DNA of 64,000 bases. It comes from Planoprotostelium fungivorum (lineage: Eukaryota; Evosea; Variosea; Cavosteliida; Cavosteliaceae). The notes under the pieces were generated by a model that did not search any database, had not been told where the DNA came from, and saw only the letters and a list, made by a program, of their open reading frames with translations. The DNA lies in contig MDYQ01000257.1 in assembly GCA_003024175.1 (NCBI GenBank), positions 344,778 through 408,777 on the forward strand, read 5' to 3'. Positions 36,413 to 49,056 of this stretch are shown piece after piece. Every line of letters begins with the position of its first letter. Position 1 is the stretch's first letter. Both the position numbers and the translations under genes were made by a program.

Positions 36413-36511
36413 AAGGCTGAACCTTTCTTCGTGTGTTATTCTCATATAAGGTGTCATCAGTGGAAGAACCAAGGAACGCTTTGTTTCGTTTGTGTATTTA
36501 TGCTGCAAGGA

Positions 36512-38998
36512 TTAGCCAGAAGCCTTGTGCTTGGGAGCGAACGCGAAGGTGTCTGCAGGCTTTCCCAGGAACATATTGGACAACTCGATCCAGTCCTTGG
36601 GATCAGCGGACAGCATCTTGGTCTCCAGCTCATCTCTTCCAACCATGGCGGGTGCTCTCAGGTTGATCTTCGGGGGTAGAACTTCCAGGACACCCACGGG
36701 GATGTACCTGTGAGTGAAGCTGATCCACTCCAGGAAGAACCTTCTCGTCTGATCCACTCCCTGTTGATCGGACCCCCAGTGGTCCAGCCCAAACTTGCAG
36801 AAGTCTTCCCTTTGCAGAGTCAGAGCTGTGTGATGACAGAGAGAGAAAGAGCGAACGCACATGAGGGAGAGTCTCTCCTTGGAGGTAATGTCCCAGTGCC
36901 TCCTCTCCTTGATCTCCGTGAACAACCAAGGCTTGATCAAGGCTCCTCTGGCCAGCATCACTGTCGTCACGGGAGAGTTCTCCAAATGGTCGAGATACTG
37001 TGTGAATCAGAGACCTCCCATGTTCCCACTCACATCCGTGTAGGAGAAGACGTCTCCGTTGCCGATGACAGGAAGGGAAGTCAGAGAGGCACACTCTTTG
37101 ATGTACTGCCAATCAGCTTCACGGGAGTATCTCTGCTGTCTGCTTCTTCCGTGAATCTGGAACATTGACATCAGATCACGGTAGGATGATAGGAAGATAG
37201 AGTGATAGAGTGATAGAATGATAGAGTGATAGAATGATAGAGTGATAGAATGATAGAGTGATAGAATGATAGAGTGATAGGAAGATAGAGTGATAGAATG
37301 ATAGGAGGGGACTGACTGTGACGGCAGTGGCACCCCAAGATTGGAAGAAAGGAAAGAGATGATGAACGGTGGGCTTCTTCTCATCCTTTCCCGTTCTGAC
37401 TTTGATGGTCAAGGCGATGTCATCAGTGATGACTCTGGAGACCGACTGTATGATGTCCCTCATCTTGTTCTTCCTCTCCAGTAGAGCACTCCCCGCTCCT
37501 TTGTTGTAGATGAGATCGATGGGGCATCCCATGTTGATGTCAATAAAGTCCACTTTCATCTCGTTCGAGATCACTTCCGCCGTTCGCGTCAGAATGTCTG
37601 CGTGAGCCCCGCATATCTGTTCCATCCATCAGACACACAACATCACAACTGATCACAGACATGAATGGATAGATGATACAGATGAATAGAGAGTGGAGAG
37701 GTACCTGTACACCAAAGAGATCTTCTGAAGCGTGTCTCTTGAGGAGAGCCCACTCGGAGGGTTGACCTTCCAAGATGTTGGCCCCCAGAGCCATCTCTCC
37801 ACAGGTGATGTCTGCACCCAATCTCTTGCAGAGTCTACGGTAGGGGAGATTTCCTACGGTGGTCAAGGGAGCAAGGTACAACTTTCCTCTGTAGTCGATC
37901 TTCTTCCTCTCTTCTCCTCTCGTTCTCGTCTCTCTATCGATCTCCGTTCCTTCTTCACTCTGTTCCATCATTCGGTGGATCTTTGGTTCATTTCCATCTC
38001 CCTTCTTTTGTTCTTTCTCTTCTTCCTTCTCCTCTTCTCTCTCTCCTTCCTTCTTCTCTTTTCTCTCTTCTTCCTTCTTCTCTTTTCTCTCTTCTTCCTT
38101 CTCTTCTTTCTTTTCTCCTTTCTCTTCATCGCTTCCCTCCTTTGTTGCATTCTCTCCCTACCTCTATTATCACCCATTGATTGTTCCTTTCACCTTTTCC
38201 TGTGTCTCCCCCTTCTCCTTGATCTCTCTGGCTGCTGCTCTCAATTCTCTGATGATGGGTTGCGAACGAGGGTAGGAGTACTTCTTCTTTTGCAATGTGA
38301 ACTTGAGTTCGACGCTCTGTTTGTTCATCTCATCCACATCATCATGGTGTTCCTTCATCTTCATCCTTTTAGTTGATGAATGAAATGCTCCCTCACTTGT
38401 TCGTTTCTGATGTTCTTGCCATCAACAGTGTGAATCGATCCAAATCGACAAGCGATACCATATGGACAATAGCCCTTCCTCTCGTAAAACGGACACCTTC
38501 CAGGGAGGTCCTCCGGTTTCTCTTTTAGGAATTGTGCGACGTCGTGACTATGCCTGCATCTAGAGGACACGGTCAATTGTCTCACATTGGATTTCCTCTC
38601 ACTTCTGACGGTGGCACTCATTTCCCTGTGCAATGGCCAAACAGATACTCTTCTATCGAGCGTTAAAATAATTCATTACAGAATCCTCACCTTCAGTTCT
38701 TCTACCCTTTGCTTCTTCTTCTGTCTCATGGATAATTTTCCTGATTTCCCATCCTTCTTCACATCCTCTTTCTTCGCAGACTCCATGTTGTCATCCATAG
38801 TAGTTGGGTTCTGAATCTTGTCATTACATGTGTGTGAAGTGGCGCTCACATTTGTGCCGTCATCATCAACATCATCGAAGGTTCGTTTCTCTCCGTGTGC
38901 TTTCAAGAATCTTGCATATGATCAGAGAGGAATGTCTCAATCACTCACTCCTTCTTGACAGGTGCATCAAACTTTCTGATCTCTTCCTTGCTCTCCAT
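36512..38998 (-). CDS. DUS3: tRNA-dihydrouridine(47) synthase (NAD(P)+)-like, DUS3
   Basis: Flavoenzyme reducing uridine 47 of tRNA. The start [16 protein letters not shown] is at 38998. CCCH zinc fingers follow: CRHSHDV, then [18 protein letters not shown] with a downstream His. After [19 protein letters not shown] a Lys/Glu-rich linker of about 50 residues occurs (37970-38140, [15 protein letters not shown]). The Dus TIM barrel has [83 protein letters not shown] and [20 protein letters not shown]; in [10 protein letters not shown] the cysteine is the usual active-site one. The C-terminal helical domain is [19 protein letters not shown]. An intron at 37177-37315 is filled with a tandem repeat. 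Family assignment is firm. Confidence 0.93.
37187..37305. repeat. Tandem 16-bp minisatellite in a DUS3 intron
   Basis: About seven near-perfect copies of gatagagtgatagaat (itself two related 8-mers) fill an intron of DUS3. This makes the intron about 140 nt instead of 40-60. Copies differ only at the ends (aggaagatagag). It is expected to be polymorphic in length. Confidence 0.9.
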
Positions 38999-39329
38999 CT
39001 TGCAATATCTGTGTCAATTCTCTTGACCCAAGTCTTTATGATCAATTCGGATAGTCAACAGAGGGTTACTTTCTGTCTGAGATGCGTGTGTTTCTCTAAC
39101 TTTTCTGGGTGTAGACCGCAATGAATATTCATCAGCCATTTTCGTGAATCGCTGGGACAGCTGACTCAAAATAACACAATGATCCATATCCTATGTCTTT
39201 ATAGAGCCAATACAAACGAGAAGGTGTGCATATCACGTTAAATTCACCTGGAGGTTTTATTCTTGTGTGAGCGTTTTCCCGCGCTAATTTTATAGCTCGG
39301 CGGTATTCAAATTGCGTCTCGCAACAGCC
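38999..39329. other. Divergent intergenic region
   Basis: About 330 bp between the DUS3 start (minus) and the start of the next plus gene. A minus-strand ORF (39132-39398) overlaps the first exon of the plus gene and has no splice support. The segment is AT-rich and likely contains both promoters. Confidence 0.35.
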
Positions 39330-41418
39330 ATGATGGAGGCAGACATACTGTCTAACAACTATATCAGACGTTATCTGCGCTATTTTCCTGAAGAGCATTG
39401 GCCTCTAGTGACAAAATTGACCCTCATCTTCGGCATTCAGGCTCTCCAAGGCACTGAGATAAATGAATATAGCAGTTTATATTCACTCAAAACTGCTTTG
39501 AAGCGAAAAGGTAACTGTCTGACGGCATCTGTAATTTCAATAATGCATCACAGGAGTAGACATATTCATCGATGATAGCATATCAATAGTGGACGCTGTA
39601 TTATCGCCATCGAAGCGAAGAGTCAGAAGAGATATTAAAGGTGACAATTCGCTCTTCATCGTGTTTTGGTCGTCTCAGGCCTTTCACCAGAAGATCACCC
39701 GCACCGGGTCAATCAGAGAGGAAGACTCTCAAATTATCAATCAATGGGACAGGAAGAAGATCCAGGTGTGTCATCCCTCAGATATATGCATATTGAATGA
39801 TACATCAGATCAATATTACATGTCGCAGCTAGCGTCCATCAAAGAAAAGGTGGAGGAAGATCACATACAAATGCGGTGGGTGCACTGGTGATCTGATTCA
39901 TTGAATCGATGTATAGTAGGGGACTTAATTACAAGAAGACTTCTAGATCTGACGTCCATAAACCACGCACAAATGATAAAGGCAGAGTACCTAGCGTTAC
40001 CAGACACAAATTGAAGACGAGAACACCAGAAGATGCTCCATCCAAGCTGAAGAGACCCTTCACCCAGCCTGTATCTAGCTTACCGTATAATATTAAGGTA
40101 AGCTGCTCAGTACTGAGTGGATGCTAACACACGCAAGAAAGTAAAATCGGTTCTTAAACAGCAAATACAATACGACAAAGAAAGGGCTAGGCTACTTAAT
40201 CAAGCCCAAAAACAACCAGTGATCACGACATGCCAACTAGTGATGACATCCTTCAGGAGATAATGACTAAAGCTTCCATTGCCACACACAAAGAAGGGAA
40301 CGATGTGAAACCAAATGGTCAACATATCTTCCATTGGAACACGAACACACGGACGTCAAATCAAGTTGCAGCAACACAAGTGAGTTGGCATATCATCCAT
40401 CATGACCTTCATCAGAGCCCATCAGAAGATCAATTGTTCAAGGAAAGAAGAGGCAAAAAGGAGAACATGAAAGCCTCGAGCCCTGTGGAGGGCAGCAGAA
40501 GGTGATCATGGAGAACTGCAACAACTGATCTCTGCAGATGGAGCTCGATGATTGTGCCCCAAGTAGAGAAGTACGATACCATCAGTCCATCCGAATCGAC
40601 GATGATAGATCAGATCAACCATCTCCATTTGGATGACTCACAGAAGACTCACAGTCAACAATTTGCGTTCGGTGCCCACGATCTTGTGGAAGAAGAGGTG
40701 CATCTGAGTCATGATGTACACTGTGTAACCTCTCCAAGCGTCCTCCAGTGGAGTATGGACAACTGCCTGAGGTATCTGACCATCACGAGACCAGTCGATA
40801 TTCGAATGGAATGTATCATCCTCCACAGGATCGACTGACTTACGTTGGCAATCAATCTGATCACGATGATCGATCAACATGGAGGGGGAGAAGTACACGA
40901 GAGGAATCTGACCGAATGCATAGAGAGTGAGTTGAGATTGTCATATACAATTGACTCGTGCAGCCTGCAGAGTGAGAGAGAAAGGAGCGAGAGAGAAAGG
41001 AATGAGAGAGAAAGGAATGAGAGAGAGAAGAGTGAGAGAGAGAGGAGCTTCCAAGCGAACACATACAATGAACAGCTGGATGACATCAGAGGAAGTACTC
41101 TGAGAATCACCAGAAAATTGAGAGATCTCGAAGAACAAAGGAGAAGACTAGAGGCTCAATACCAACAGCAACCCCCGGCCTCTAGAACTCCATCATGTGA
41201 GAGACTGTGAAGGCTACAATTCATCTTCCTCAGACAACATCCATTCCCTCAGATCCAACTTCACTTCCAGTGATTCCTCAGGGACGGTCAGTCCACCGAC
41301 GATGACGATGCCAATGCGTGGTAATCCTTCGTCAGTGTTTGATCATCTAACGAAACCTAGAACTCTCTTCAGTGCTTACCTCTTTCCGGAGATCGAGTCT
41401 TCTTCCTTCTGTAGATGA
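39330..41418 (+). CDS. Coiled-coil protein of unknown function
   Basis: Start MMEADILSNNYIRRYLRYF at 39330, with a compact N-terminal helical domain (EEHWPLVTKLTLIFGIQALQ, EINEYSSLYSLKTALKRKG, VDAVLSPSKRRVRRDIK). Middle exons are basic and low-complexity (KLKTRTPEDAPSKLKRPF). Late exons form a coiled coil, IESELRLSYTIDSC, with the repeat ERNERERNEREKSERERS (40966-41050) and RITRKLRDLEEQRRRLEAQY. The tail is Ser/Pro-rich (TSSDSSGTVSPPTMTMPM). The plan (folded N-domain, basic linker, coiled coil) recalls centrosomal or microtubule-associated proteins, but I do not recognise it. Several introns, not all placed; some middle exons may be missing from this reading. Confidence 0.55.
40966..41050 (+). 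repeat. 15-bp coding repeats (RERSE/RERNE)
   Basis: Tandem gagagagaaaggaat units in frame inside the coiled-coil gene, giving five-residue Arg-Glu-Arg-(Ser/Asn)-Glu repeats. Copies differ by one or two bases (agc/aat). The region is charged and probably a single stable helix; length variation is likely. Confidence 0.8.
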
Positions 41419-41663
41419 TCTTTCAGAAGAGGATGTCTGAGTCTCTACTGTGATTTGATATTTATAAACATTACGAAGTGAAGTGATGCACCGATGCAGT
41501 GTCAATTGAAACTCCTCTGAAAGATGAAGTGGAACGGATCGATCTTTGATGTCATCTGGGCGAGAATTTTTTATGACATCGCGAATGAGATATCATCCAG
41601 TTGAGAATGGGAGGATCGTGATCCTTTTGGAAAACCGATCCAAGGCTTTGTTGCTATCCATCA

Positions 41664-42347
<684 letters not shown>

Positions 42348-42635
42348 ACTGGAAAGAAATATAAACGGTCGATAGCAATATCAGCCTTCTTCTTGTCCTC
42401 CTTTGTCGTCTCCTCGATCTCACTCACCATGTTCTTGGTGATCTCCCAACACCATCACCATCTTACACTCCACATCACCACCATCGCACATCTGATTCCA
42501 CATCCATTGACCCAATCTCTCAGACTCCTCTTCTTCGTGAGGAGAGCAAATCCGGACTGTGGCCGCAAAATAAATGAATTATTTATTTTGCCGAAAAAAG
42601 CGCATCAATCAGATCATTGGGTCGCACTAACCCAG

Positions 42636-43316
42636 ATGAAGGCAAACGGAATCCTGGTGTTATGCATCATCGGTATTGCCAGCAGTTGTGTCAATCTCTT
42701 GACATCCTCCGGAACAATCGACCATAAAGCTTCAAGCGCGGACAACTGCTGGTTGCTCAAACCAGACTATGGTGTACGGCGGCAAGCACAGACAATCCAA
42801 ATCCGATTCAGTACTTTCAACTTCAGCCAAAACACCTTCCTCAGGGTATACAGCGGGAACTCTGCACAGTTTCCAATCGCAGCATACTCAAACACTTCCA
42901 TTTCAATAGGAACTGGAGGGCCGGGAGAGGACAACATCATAGTCGCAACTCATGGTGGTTCGGTCCTCATCGCTATAGACGGTCAAGGACTGGAAAACAC
43001 ATTCATTATGGAATATAGTGTCGCAAGAGGTGAGGTACCTCAGAAGAGGATTCATCTGATCAAGATAGTTTCTTTCACAACGAGCCTTTCAGTGTTCTTC
43101 GGATTGATAGCTGCATTGGGTGCTCCTTGCATCTTCTCTTGCTGGACTTGCACACCTTGCGCCACGCAATGGTTCAACCCAAAGAAGCGTCGAAGAATGT
43201 CACTGGTGACCTATATTTTGGGTGGACTCATCGGAGGTGTTCTCGGTGGGATCTTCTTAGCTATCGCCAGTGGCCGTGTCAATGTACCTGATGTTTTTGG
43301 AATGACTAAAGGTTAA
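42636..43316 (+). CDS. CUB-domain membrane protein with signal peptide
   Basis: Single exon, unusual here. The start MKANGILVLCIIGIASSCV is a signal peptide; an ATG at 42393 in the same frame would put about 80 unrelated residues before it and is less likely. A CUB-like beta-sandwich follows (CWLLKPDYGVRR, IQIRFSTFNFSQNTFLRVYS, FIMEYSVARG). Then a hydrophobic segment (SLSVFFGLIAALGAPCIFSC) with a CTPC motif, a basic loop (NPKKRRRM) and a second hydrophobic segment (YILGGLIGGVLGGIFLAIAS). No family recognised beyond CUB; probably a cell-surface recognition protein. It ends 65 bp from the stop of the minus-strand SAC9 gene. Confidence 0.68.
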   Translation: MKANGILVLCIIGIASSCVNLLTSSGTIDHKASSADNCWLLKPDYGVRRQAQTIQIRFSTFNFSQNTFLRVYSGNSAQFPIAAYSNTSISIGTGGPGEDNIIVATHGGSVLIAIDGQGLENTFIMEYSVARGEVPQKRIHLIKIVSFTTSLSVFFGLIAALGAPCIFSCWTCTPCATQWFNPKKRRRMSLVTYILGGLIGGVLGGIFLAIASGRVNVPDVFGMTKG

Positions 43317-43381
43317 ATGAAGTGTACTGCTATCACATTCAAACTTTATTACTCAGGAGAACAAGGTGATTTTAGGAGGCA

Positions 43382-46300
43382 CTATATCAAATTAACGGCC
43401 ATCAAGAGGACTTTCTTACCTTGTTCAAAGCCGCCATAGTTACTGAGAAACTCGACAGTGATGATATTTGCTGATGTCGGCCTCTCAAAAGCGAAATGAA
43501 GTTCGGTGTTGTGTTTCGTTTTCGGTATGACGAATCTTCCTAATTGCGTCAACTCAAGCAAATCGCCTCGCGCGTTGGTAGTGGTTCCAATGACCCGAAT
43601 CGTTTTGACCTAAATGGGATGAGGAGATAGAGAGTACTGAGACGTACTTGAGTGTCGACACCGTCTTCTCCGTGTTTCACTTGTACAGACAGCCCCACCA
43701 CCGAGGGTGAGGGGTCCACATGGATATCTAAAATCTTCCTTCCTGATCTCAGGCTCTGCCACAGTGGTGTCACCATCGTCCTCGGTCGATTATTGGTGTA
43801 CTTCAATATCTGCTTACTCTCAGACTCCCTCAGACTCTTCGATCACCTGTTCATACTCTGTTCTCTCATTTTGTGATGTAGAGAACAGAGGGTTGACATT
43901 GCTGAGCAGAGATGTGCTGTTGACTATGCCATGAACGACCAATCTTCCCAAATGCAAGCAGGCTGTGAAGTGTCATTCAGACGTCAATGATCGATGAACA
44001 TACCATCGTGGTTGTCTGCTCGATCAGGTAGAGTGATCTCTAGAGACAGAAATCTGCATATCTTGGGTGTTGTAAACACGTGATCGACTGCCTCTCCAGC
44101 TGGAATGCTCCTCGTGTCGTGTTTTGCTAAATCCTCAGACTTGGAAACTTGAATCATCTCACCCAATTGATGAGCCAAATTCCAAGTGCCAGCGTTCTTC
44201 AGATTGAGATAGTCATTTCCCAGTAAGATATTGAACTGAGGGACATCCTTTTCATGATAGCCTTGGTTATCAACCACCAGTGATATCTTATTCACAATGG
44301 AATCAAACTGTAGTACAATACCGAAGGTGACTGCGCGCACACCAGGAGGAGCTGACCAGTGCCATGACAGATCAACCCCTGCCACAGGAAACAAGACGCT
44401 CTCTGCTGGGTAAGAATCGATTCCAGTGGGCTGTAGAATGTCAGACTCGCCCCTGTACAAGACTCACCACTGCGAACAATAGCCCTGATCCCGGAAATTC
44501 AGCAAGGGATGCCATCGATTGAGCGTGATTGAGAAGTCTGTTCTTGTTGCCCTGTGCATTTTGCACCCACAAAAGAATCTGGATCAGATTAGCTCGGCTG
44601 AGAGTGGCGCCTCTACCTCAGCATCCCGGTTGTCAGAATCACGGTATTGTTGAATCTTCATTTCATCTGTCGCTTTTCATTCATCGGTATCGTCGAGAGT
44701 GGATTACCTCCCATGGACTTGATGGTCTTGATGATTTGTTCTTGCTGGGATAAGGTGTGATAACATCCCTTGCACACCATCTGAGCCTTCTCCCACATAA
44801 ATTCGATGATCTGTCACAGTCAACGGAGGAGAAGTTGGATGGCTCACATGAATCGGTTGAGGGGCGATGCATGAGGAACAGAACCTTCTGTAACAATAAG
44901 AGCATTGTCTGTTCCTCGATAATAATCCCATTCCCTCTCCGCAGCCCTCGCATTTTCTAGCTGCGACTGCTGCTGCAGATTTACGAAGAGACACTGCTCT
45001 TCTCAGTGATTGAAAGACTCGAATTACTCACATTCGTTCTTCTCGTCTCTGGGGAAGGTGAAACGGTCAGGATTGAAGAACTCAATGATGTTTGAGATAT
45101 TCTGACAGAATTCCATGCTCTGAAGGTGAATGAGAGCATTATCGCGCGACTGCGGTGTGATGCCGCTGCTGACTCTAAATTTTTCTAATTCAAGGACATC
45201 CAGGAAGGTTGGTTTCCCTTGGTTCTTCAGTAGTTGCTCTACTCTCTCCTCGTATGCTTGAATCACTGTCACGTGTCAACTTCACAGACCTCATGTTCTT
45301 CGTTACCTTCCATCTTCTTTTGGATTCGGTTCTGTTTGTTCGCCATCTCCTCTGCTCTCTTTTCTTCTTCCATTCGACCCCCCTCCAGAGGCTCACTGTT
45401 GGATATTCTGTCGATGGACGCAGATAGCTTGTCGGATTCGATGCTCAATATCTTCTGTGACAGCATCGAGGCCGCTTTTTCAGGAGAAGACGGTCTGGCT
45501 ACATGACCATAGAGTTCAACCTACCACCCTCAGAGACATGCTTGATCTCATTGTTCACCTTTCCCAGTGTCATGTGGATGTCCGTATTTGTATTCTTGAA
45601 GATAATTTTGACCACTCGGGTCAAGGGATTCATCGACTCTATCATCATCAGCCAAACCTTTTACTCCATTTCACCTGAGCCAACATTGAAGTCGTACACT
45701 CCTGAAGCACCGTATGTCTTCCATACAGAAGAATGGATGTTGTAGTACAGCTGAGTTCCACTGGAACACCTGGGATGAGATGAGATGAGGATCTGTCAGA
45801 ACATGTACCTGGGTAGTATGAGGTTTTGAACCACCACGTTCAGACGATCGAGATATGAGCCAGTGAATACATCAATAGTTGCTGGATCACTGTCATCCGA
45901 TGCTCCGTGTGATATCATCAAAGACATCTCAGTGAGATAGCATGGCTCGATCAAATAAATATAGAGCTGCAAGGGTGAGGAAACAGAAGAAAAGAGGGAG
46001 AGAATAGACTGAGAGGAGAAAAAGAAGAGAATAGACAGAGAGAAGAGAGATCACCTCCACGGTATCATAACCAGAGGGACAGACCCAAGAGAAGTCCTTG
46101 TAATGTCTGAGTATGGTCTCAGCGGAGAGATTGGAGACCACAGAGGGGAGGGGTTTGATGGACCAAGAGGGGAAGCGGGAGACACATTCCACAGGATCGA
46201 AACGATCAGAGTAGAGAGAGGGAAAATATCGATCGATGTTCAATCCTAACATCATCTCATACTGTGTCTGCCTCGATTGATCCAGGTACAGATTTTGATA

Positions 46301-48956
46301 TCTCCGTTGGAGCACCTGCAGAACTGAGTTGTCATCGCTCCGAATGATTGCCCACCACTAGGGTATCCACTGGAGCTGCTGAGATTCTGGGAGCATATTC
46401 TCGCATCAGCTGTGAGTGCATGGCTGGTGAATTGGTGTACAGTATGGAGCATACATCTCCATTCGTCACTTGGTTGAGTCATTCGATCTATCCATTGGAT
46501 CCCACTCACCGAAGAATTCTGCTAATGTTTGGGTCACACCCGCAGAGCTCAACATGTTGACTACCTGTGAGAGTGAGATGATAGAATAGATGGATGCTGT
46601 GAATGAATGATCAGCAGGAAAGAGACACCTGATCTAGACCGAGATGAAACATGGACCAAGGATCGGGTGAGACCTCAGGTGTAGACGAAAAGTCAGGACC
46701 AACTCCAAGTCTTCTGCACATTTCTGCTGCAAATTGAAAAGAAGCAACTAGACGAGTCAATCAGATGACGGATGAAATAGAAAGAAGACGAACGAGGGAA
46801 AACACAAAGGATGGATAAAATACGTACAGAACGTGGAGATGTTCGTACGATCCAGTGAGTCGGCACAATTGAAACGAACAAGTCCCCTTTGTTGCTTGTG
46901 GAATTTGACATAGGCAAATCCACCAGACGGGCAGTTGAGAATACAATTATCATCCTCTTGCCACGACTCCATCCTCTCATTGGATATTCTGTATCAGTGA
47001 GAAGGGATCAACGGTGAAACGCACAGTATTTCTCCCTCTGTCAGGTCACTCTCTGACACAGGTGATCGTAACAGATTCCAAAGACCTCGGATAGCATTGT
47101 CATGTCCCAGCTGTTTCAGATTGTGGTGCCAATCAAAGTTGATCAATTTGATGTCTAGGGGGCACTTCTTCCTCACGTGTTTGATCGATTCGATGTAGTG
47201 CTACGTGAATGAGTCATCACGGAAGCAGATCACTGGACTTTACCTCTGACAAGACAGTCTCATTTCCTTTTGGGCCACATCGTAACATATTGAATAATGT
47301 GATAGGTCCGTGACCGTATCTATTCAGATGAACATGGGTGGTCTACACTCACTCACCGATCGACGAGGTTGTGATAATACAGCTCCGCCTTATCGTATGG
47401 CTTCTCCCTGATCACCAGATCGGTTTCTCCCACTTGAAACTAACACTCATCAACTCGGCTTGTCACAGACGCCCCACCTGAGATTTGATCTCTGAGCCCC
47501 ACCACAGAGGAACCGTACCTCTCCTCCAATAATAGCTGGTCCACCTGATCTGCATCCTTCAGAATTCACTCCTTCTTCCTCTCACCCGATTCTCCTGAGC
47601 CACCCACATGATCATCTCCGACTCCATCTCATTTCCCACACCTACTCTCTCAATTCCGCTCGTTCGTTTCTCCTCACCTCCTTTGTCGTTCAATCCTCTC
47701 GCGTGATATCTCGTCCCTGGGTTCTTAATGCTCTTCCTCGTAAACAAGGCCATTGTAAAATTGTCCTCTGTTCATCCTTCAGCGACATTGTATAACAATC
47801 TACACTGATCACCTCTCACAGGAAACTTATTGGTGGATGCTCCCTCTGATGTGGCCGAGGGAGGCTCAGGATCAGTGTTCGAAAAGTTGAGTACTGAACC
47901 ATTAGGAGTGCTATTCATCTCTCTGCTCTCCTCTGGTTTGATTGTCTTCGATATGGCCATACCTAGTCACGGTGAAACAAGGTCATCAGCAAAGGATTAC
48001 CTTGTAACAGAACAACAGCCCACTGCCGCATTCCCAGCTTGGAGAATGGCTGGGCTAACCAATCGTTCCAACAGAAATCAGGGTCATATCTACATCTGCA
48101 TCAAGGAATACACATGATCAAGTGGGAGGAGAGGAGCATAGAGAGATGGATGAGAGGGTGAGGATACTGGTTGACTTGATATGCAGAAGGGAAACGACGG
48201 GTGATGTCCATGGTCTCACAATAGTAATGGAGACCTTCGATAGGGAAGTCCTTCATGAGATCAATGTTCTTCTGTTCTATTTTGGGTGATGTTGTAGATC
48301 CTGAGGTGGAGCCCGGTGTACCAGCGTGGAGGATGTCTCTATAATACAACAGCGGTATCCTGATCCATTGCTTCTCTTCGATAGTATATACAATGTGCCC
48401 TCCAAACAGCGTTACACTGGGATTGACCTAGATAAGTTACATGCGTGCATCATTCCTCCTCTTACTTTAGTTGCCACAAGTAGGTGAGCAGCGGATCCAA
48501 TCACCACATAACCTATGAGGGCCGACGCAACCCTACATCAATTCAGATCAATCTTCAGTAGTAGGGCACTCACGTTGTACTCTTCACCTGGATCCCTCTT
48601 TGTTTCATCCAATTATTGATCTCCTCTTCCTTTGATAGTGTCGTCACCTTCAAGATTTCAATACTTACCCTCGCCTTTCATCCACCTCAAGTGATCCACA
48701 TTCTGGTGTGATAATGAATATCTGGTAATCGTTCCGTGTTCTCATTGAACTAATTATGAACTGTGGATCGATGAATAGACTTTTTAACATAACGTGATAT
48801 TACATAATCTCCCCTCTTTGTCTCCACTATGGTATGTCTCGTGGCTCTTCTTCCAGAGAAAAATTCGGTAGGAGATGCAGGAGGCATTATGAAACCCTGA
48901 CTACCCATATTACCTGCTGATCTTCGCTCTGAAGATGGAACATTGCGGTCTTCCAT
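43382..48956 (-). CDS. SAC9-type phosphoinositide phosphatase
   Basis: Large protein of about 1,400 residues starting MEDRNVPSSERRSAG at 48956. The SAC domain contains YYCETMDITRRFPSAYQVNQ, NPGTRYHARGLNDKG, IKLINFDWHHNLKQLGHDNA, the CX5R(T) catalytic motif in RFNCADSLDRTN (about 46845-46880), FGAMTTQFCRCSNGDIK-type sequence and LQRRYQNLYLDQSRQTQYEM. Downstream is CPSGYDTVEV. A C-terminal zinc module (KCEGCGEGMGLLSRNRQCSY, CYRRFCSSC) and beta-sandwich exons (SWHWSAPPGVRAVTFGIVLQ, FELSNYGG-like end) follow the Arabidopsis SAC9 order: SAC, then a long region, a C4 finger and a tail. SAC9 acts on PI(4,5)P2 in plants. Domain order supports SAC9 rather than Sac1, Fig4 or synaptojanin. Roughly 25 introns, most 40-60 nt. 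Confidence 0.85.
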
Positions 48957-49056
48957 GCACTCCCTCCCCTCTCAGTGGCAGGAAGACAGCACTCCGCCTC
49001 GTTGTAGAAATTCAAATGATGTCTTACCGCCAAACCATTTTTTGAAAATACTGGTT

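Noticed and set aside
37968-38177. Arg/Lys-rich minus ORF
   Set aside because: Another frame of the K/E-rich DUS3 linker; the K/E frame joins the flanking DUS3 exons and this one does not.
39132-39398. Minus ORF overlapping the start of the coiled-coil gene
   Set aside because: No introns or motif; overlaps a better supported plus exon.
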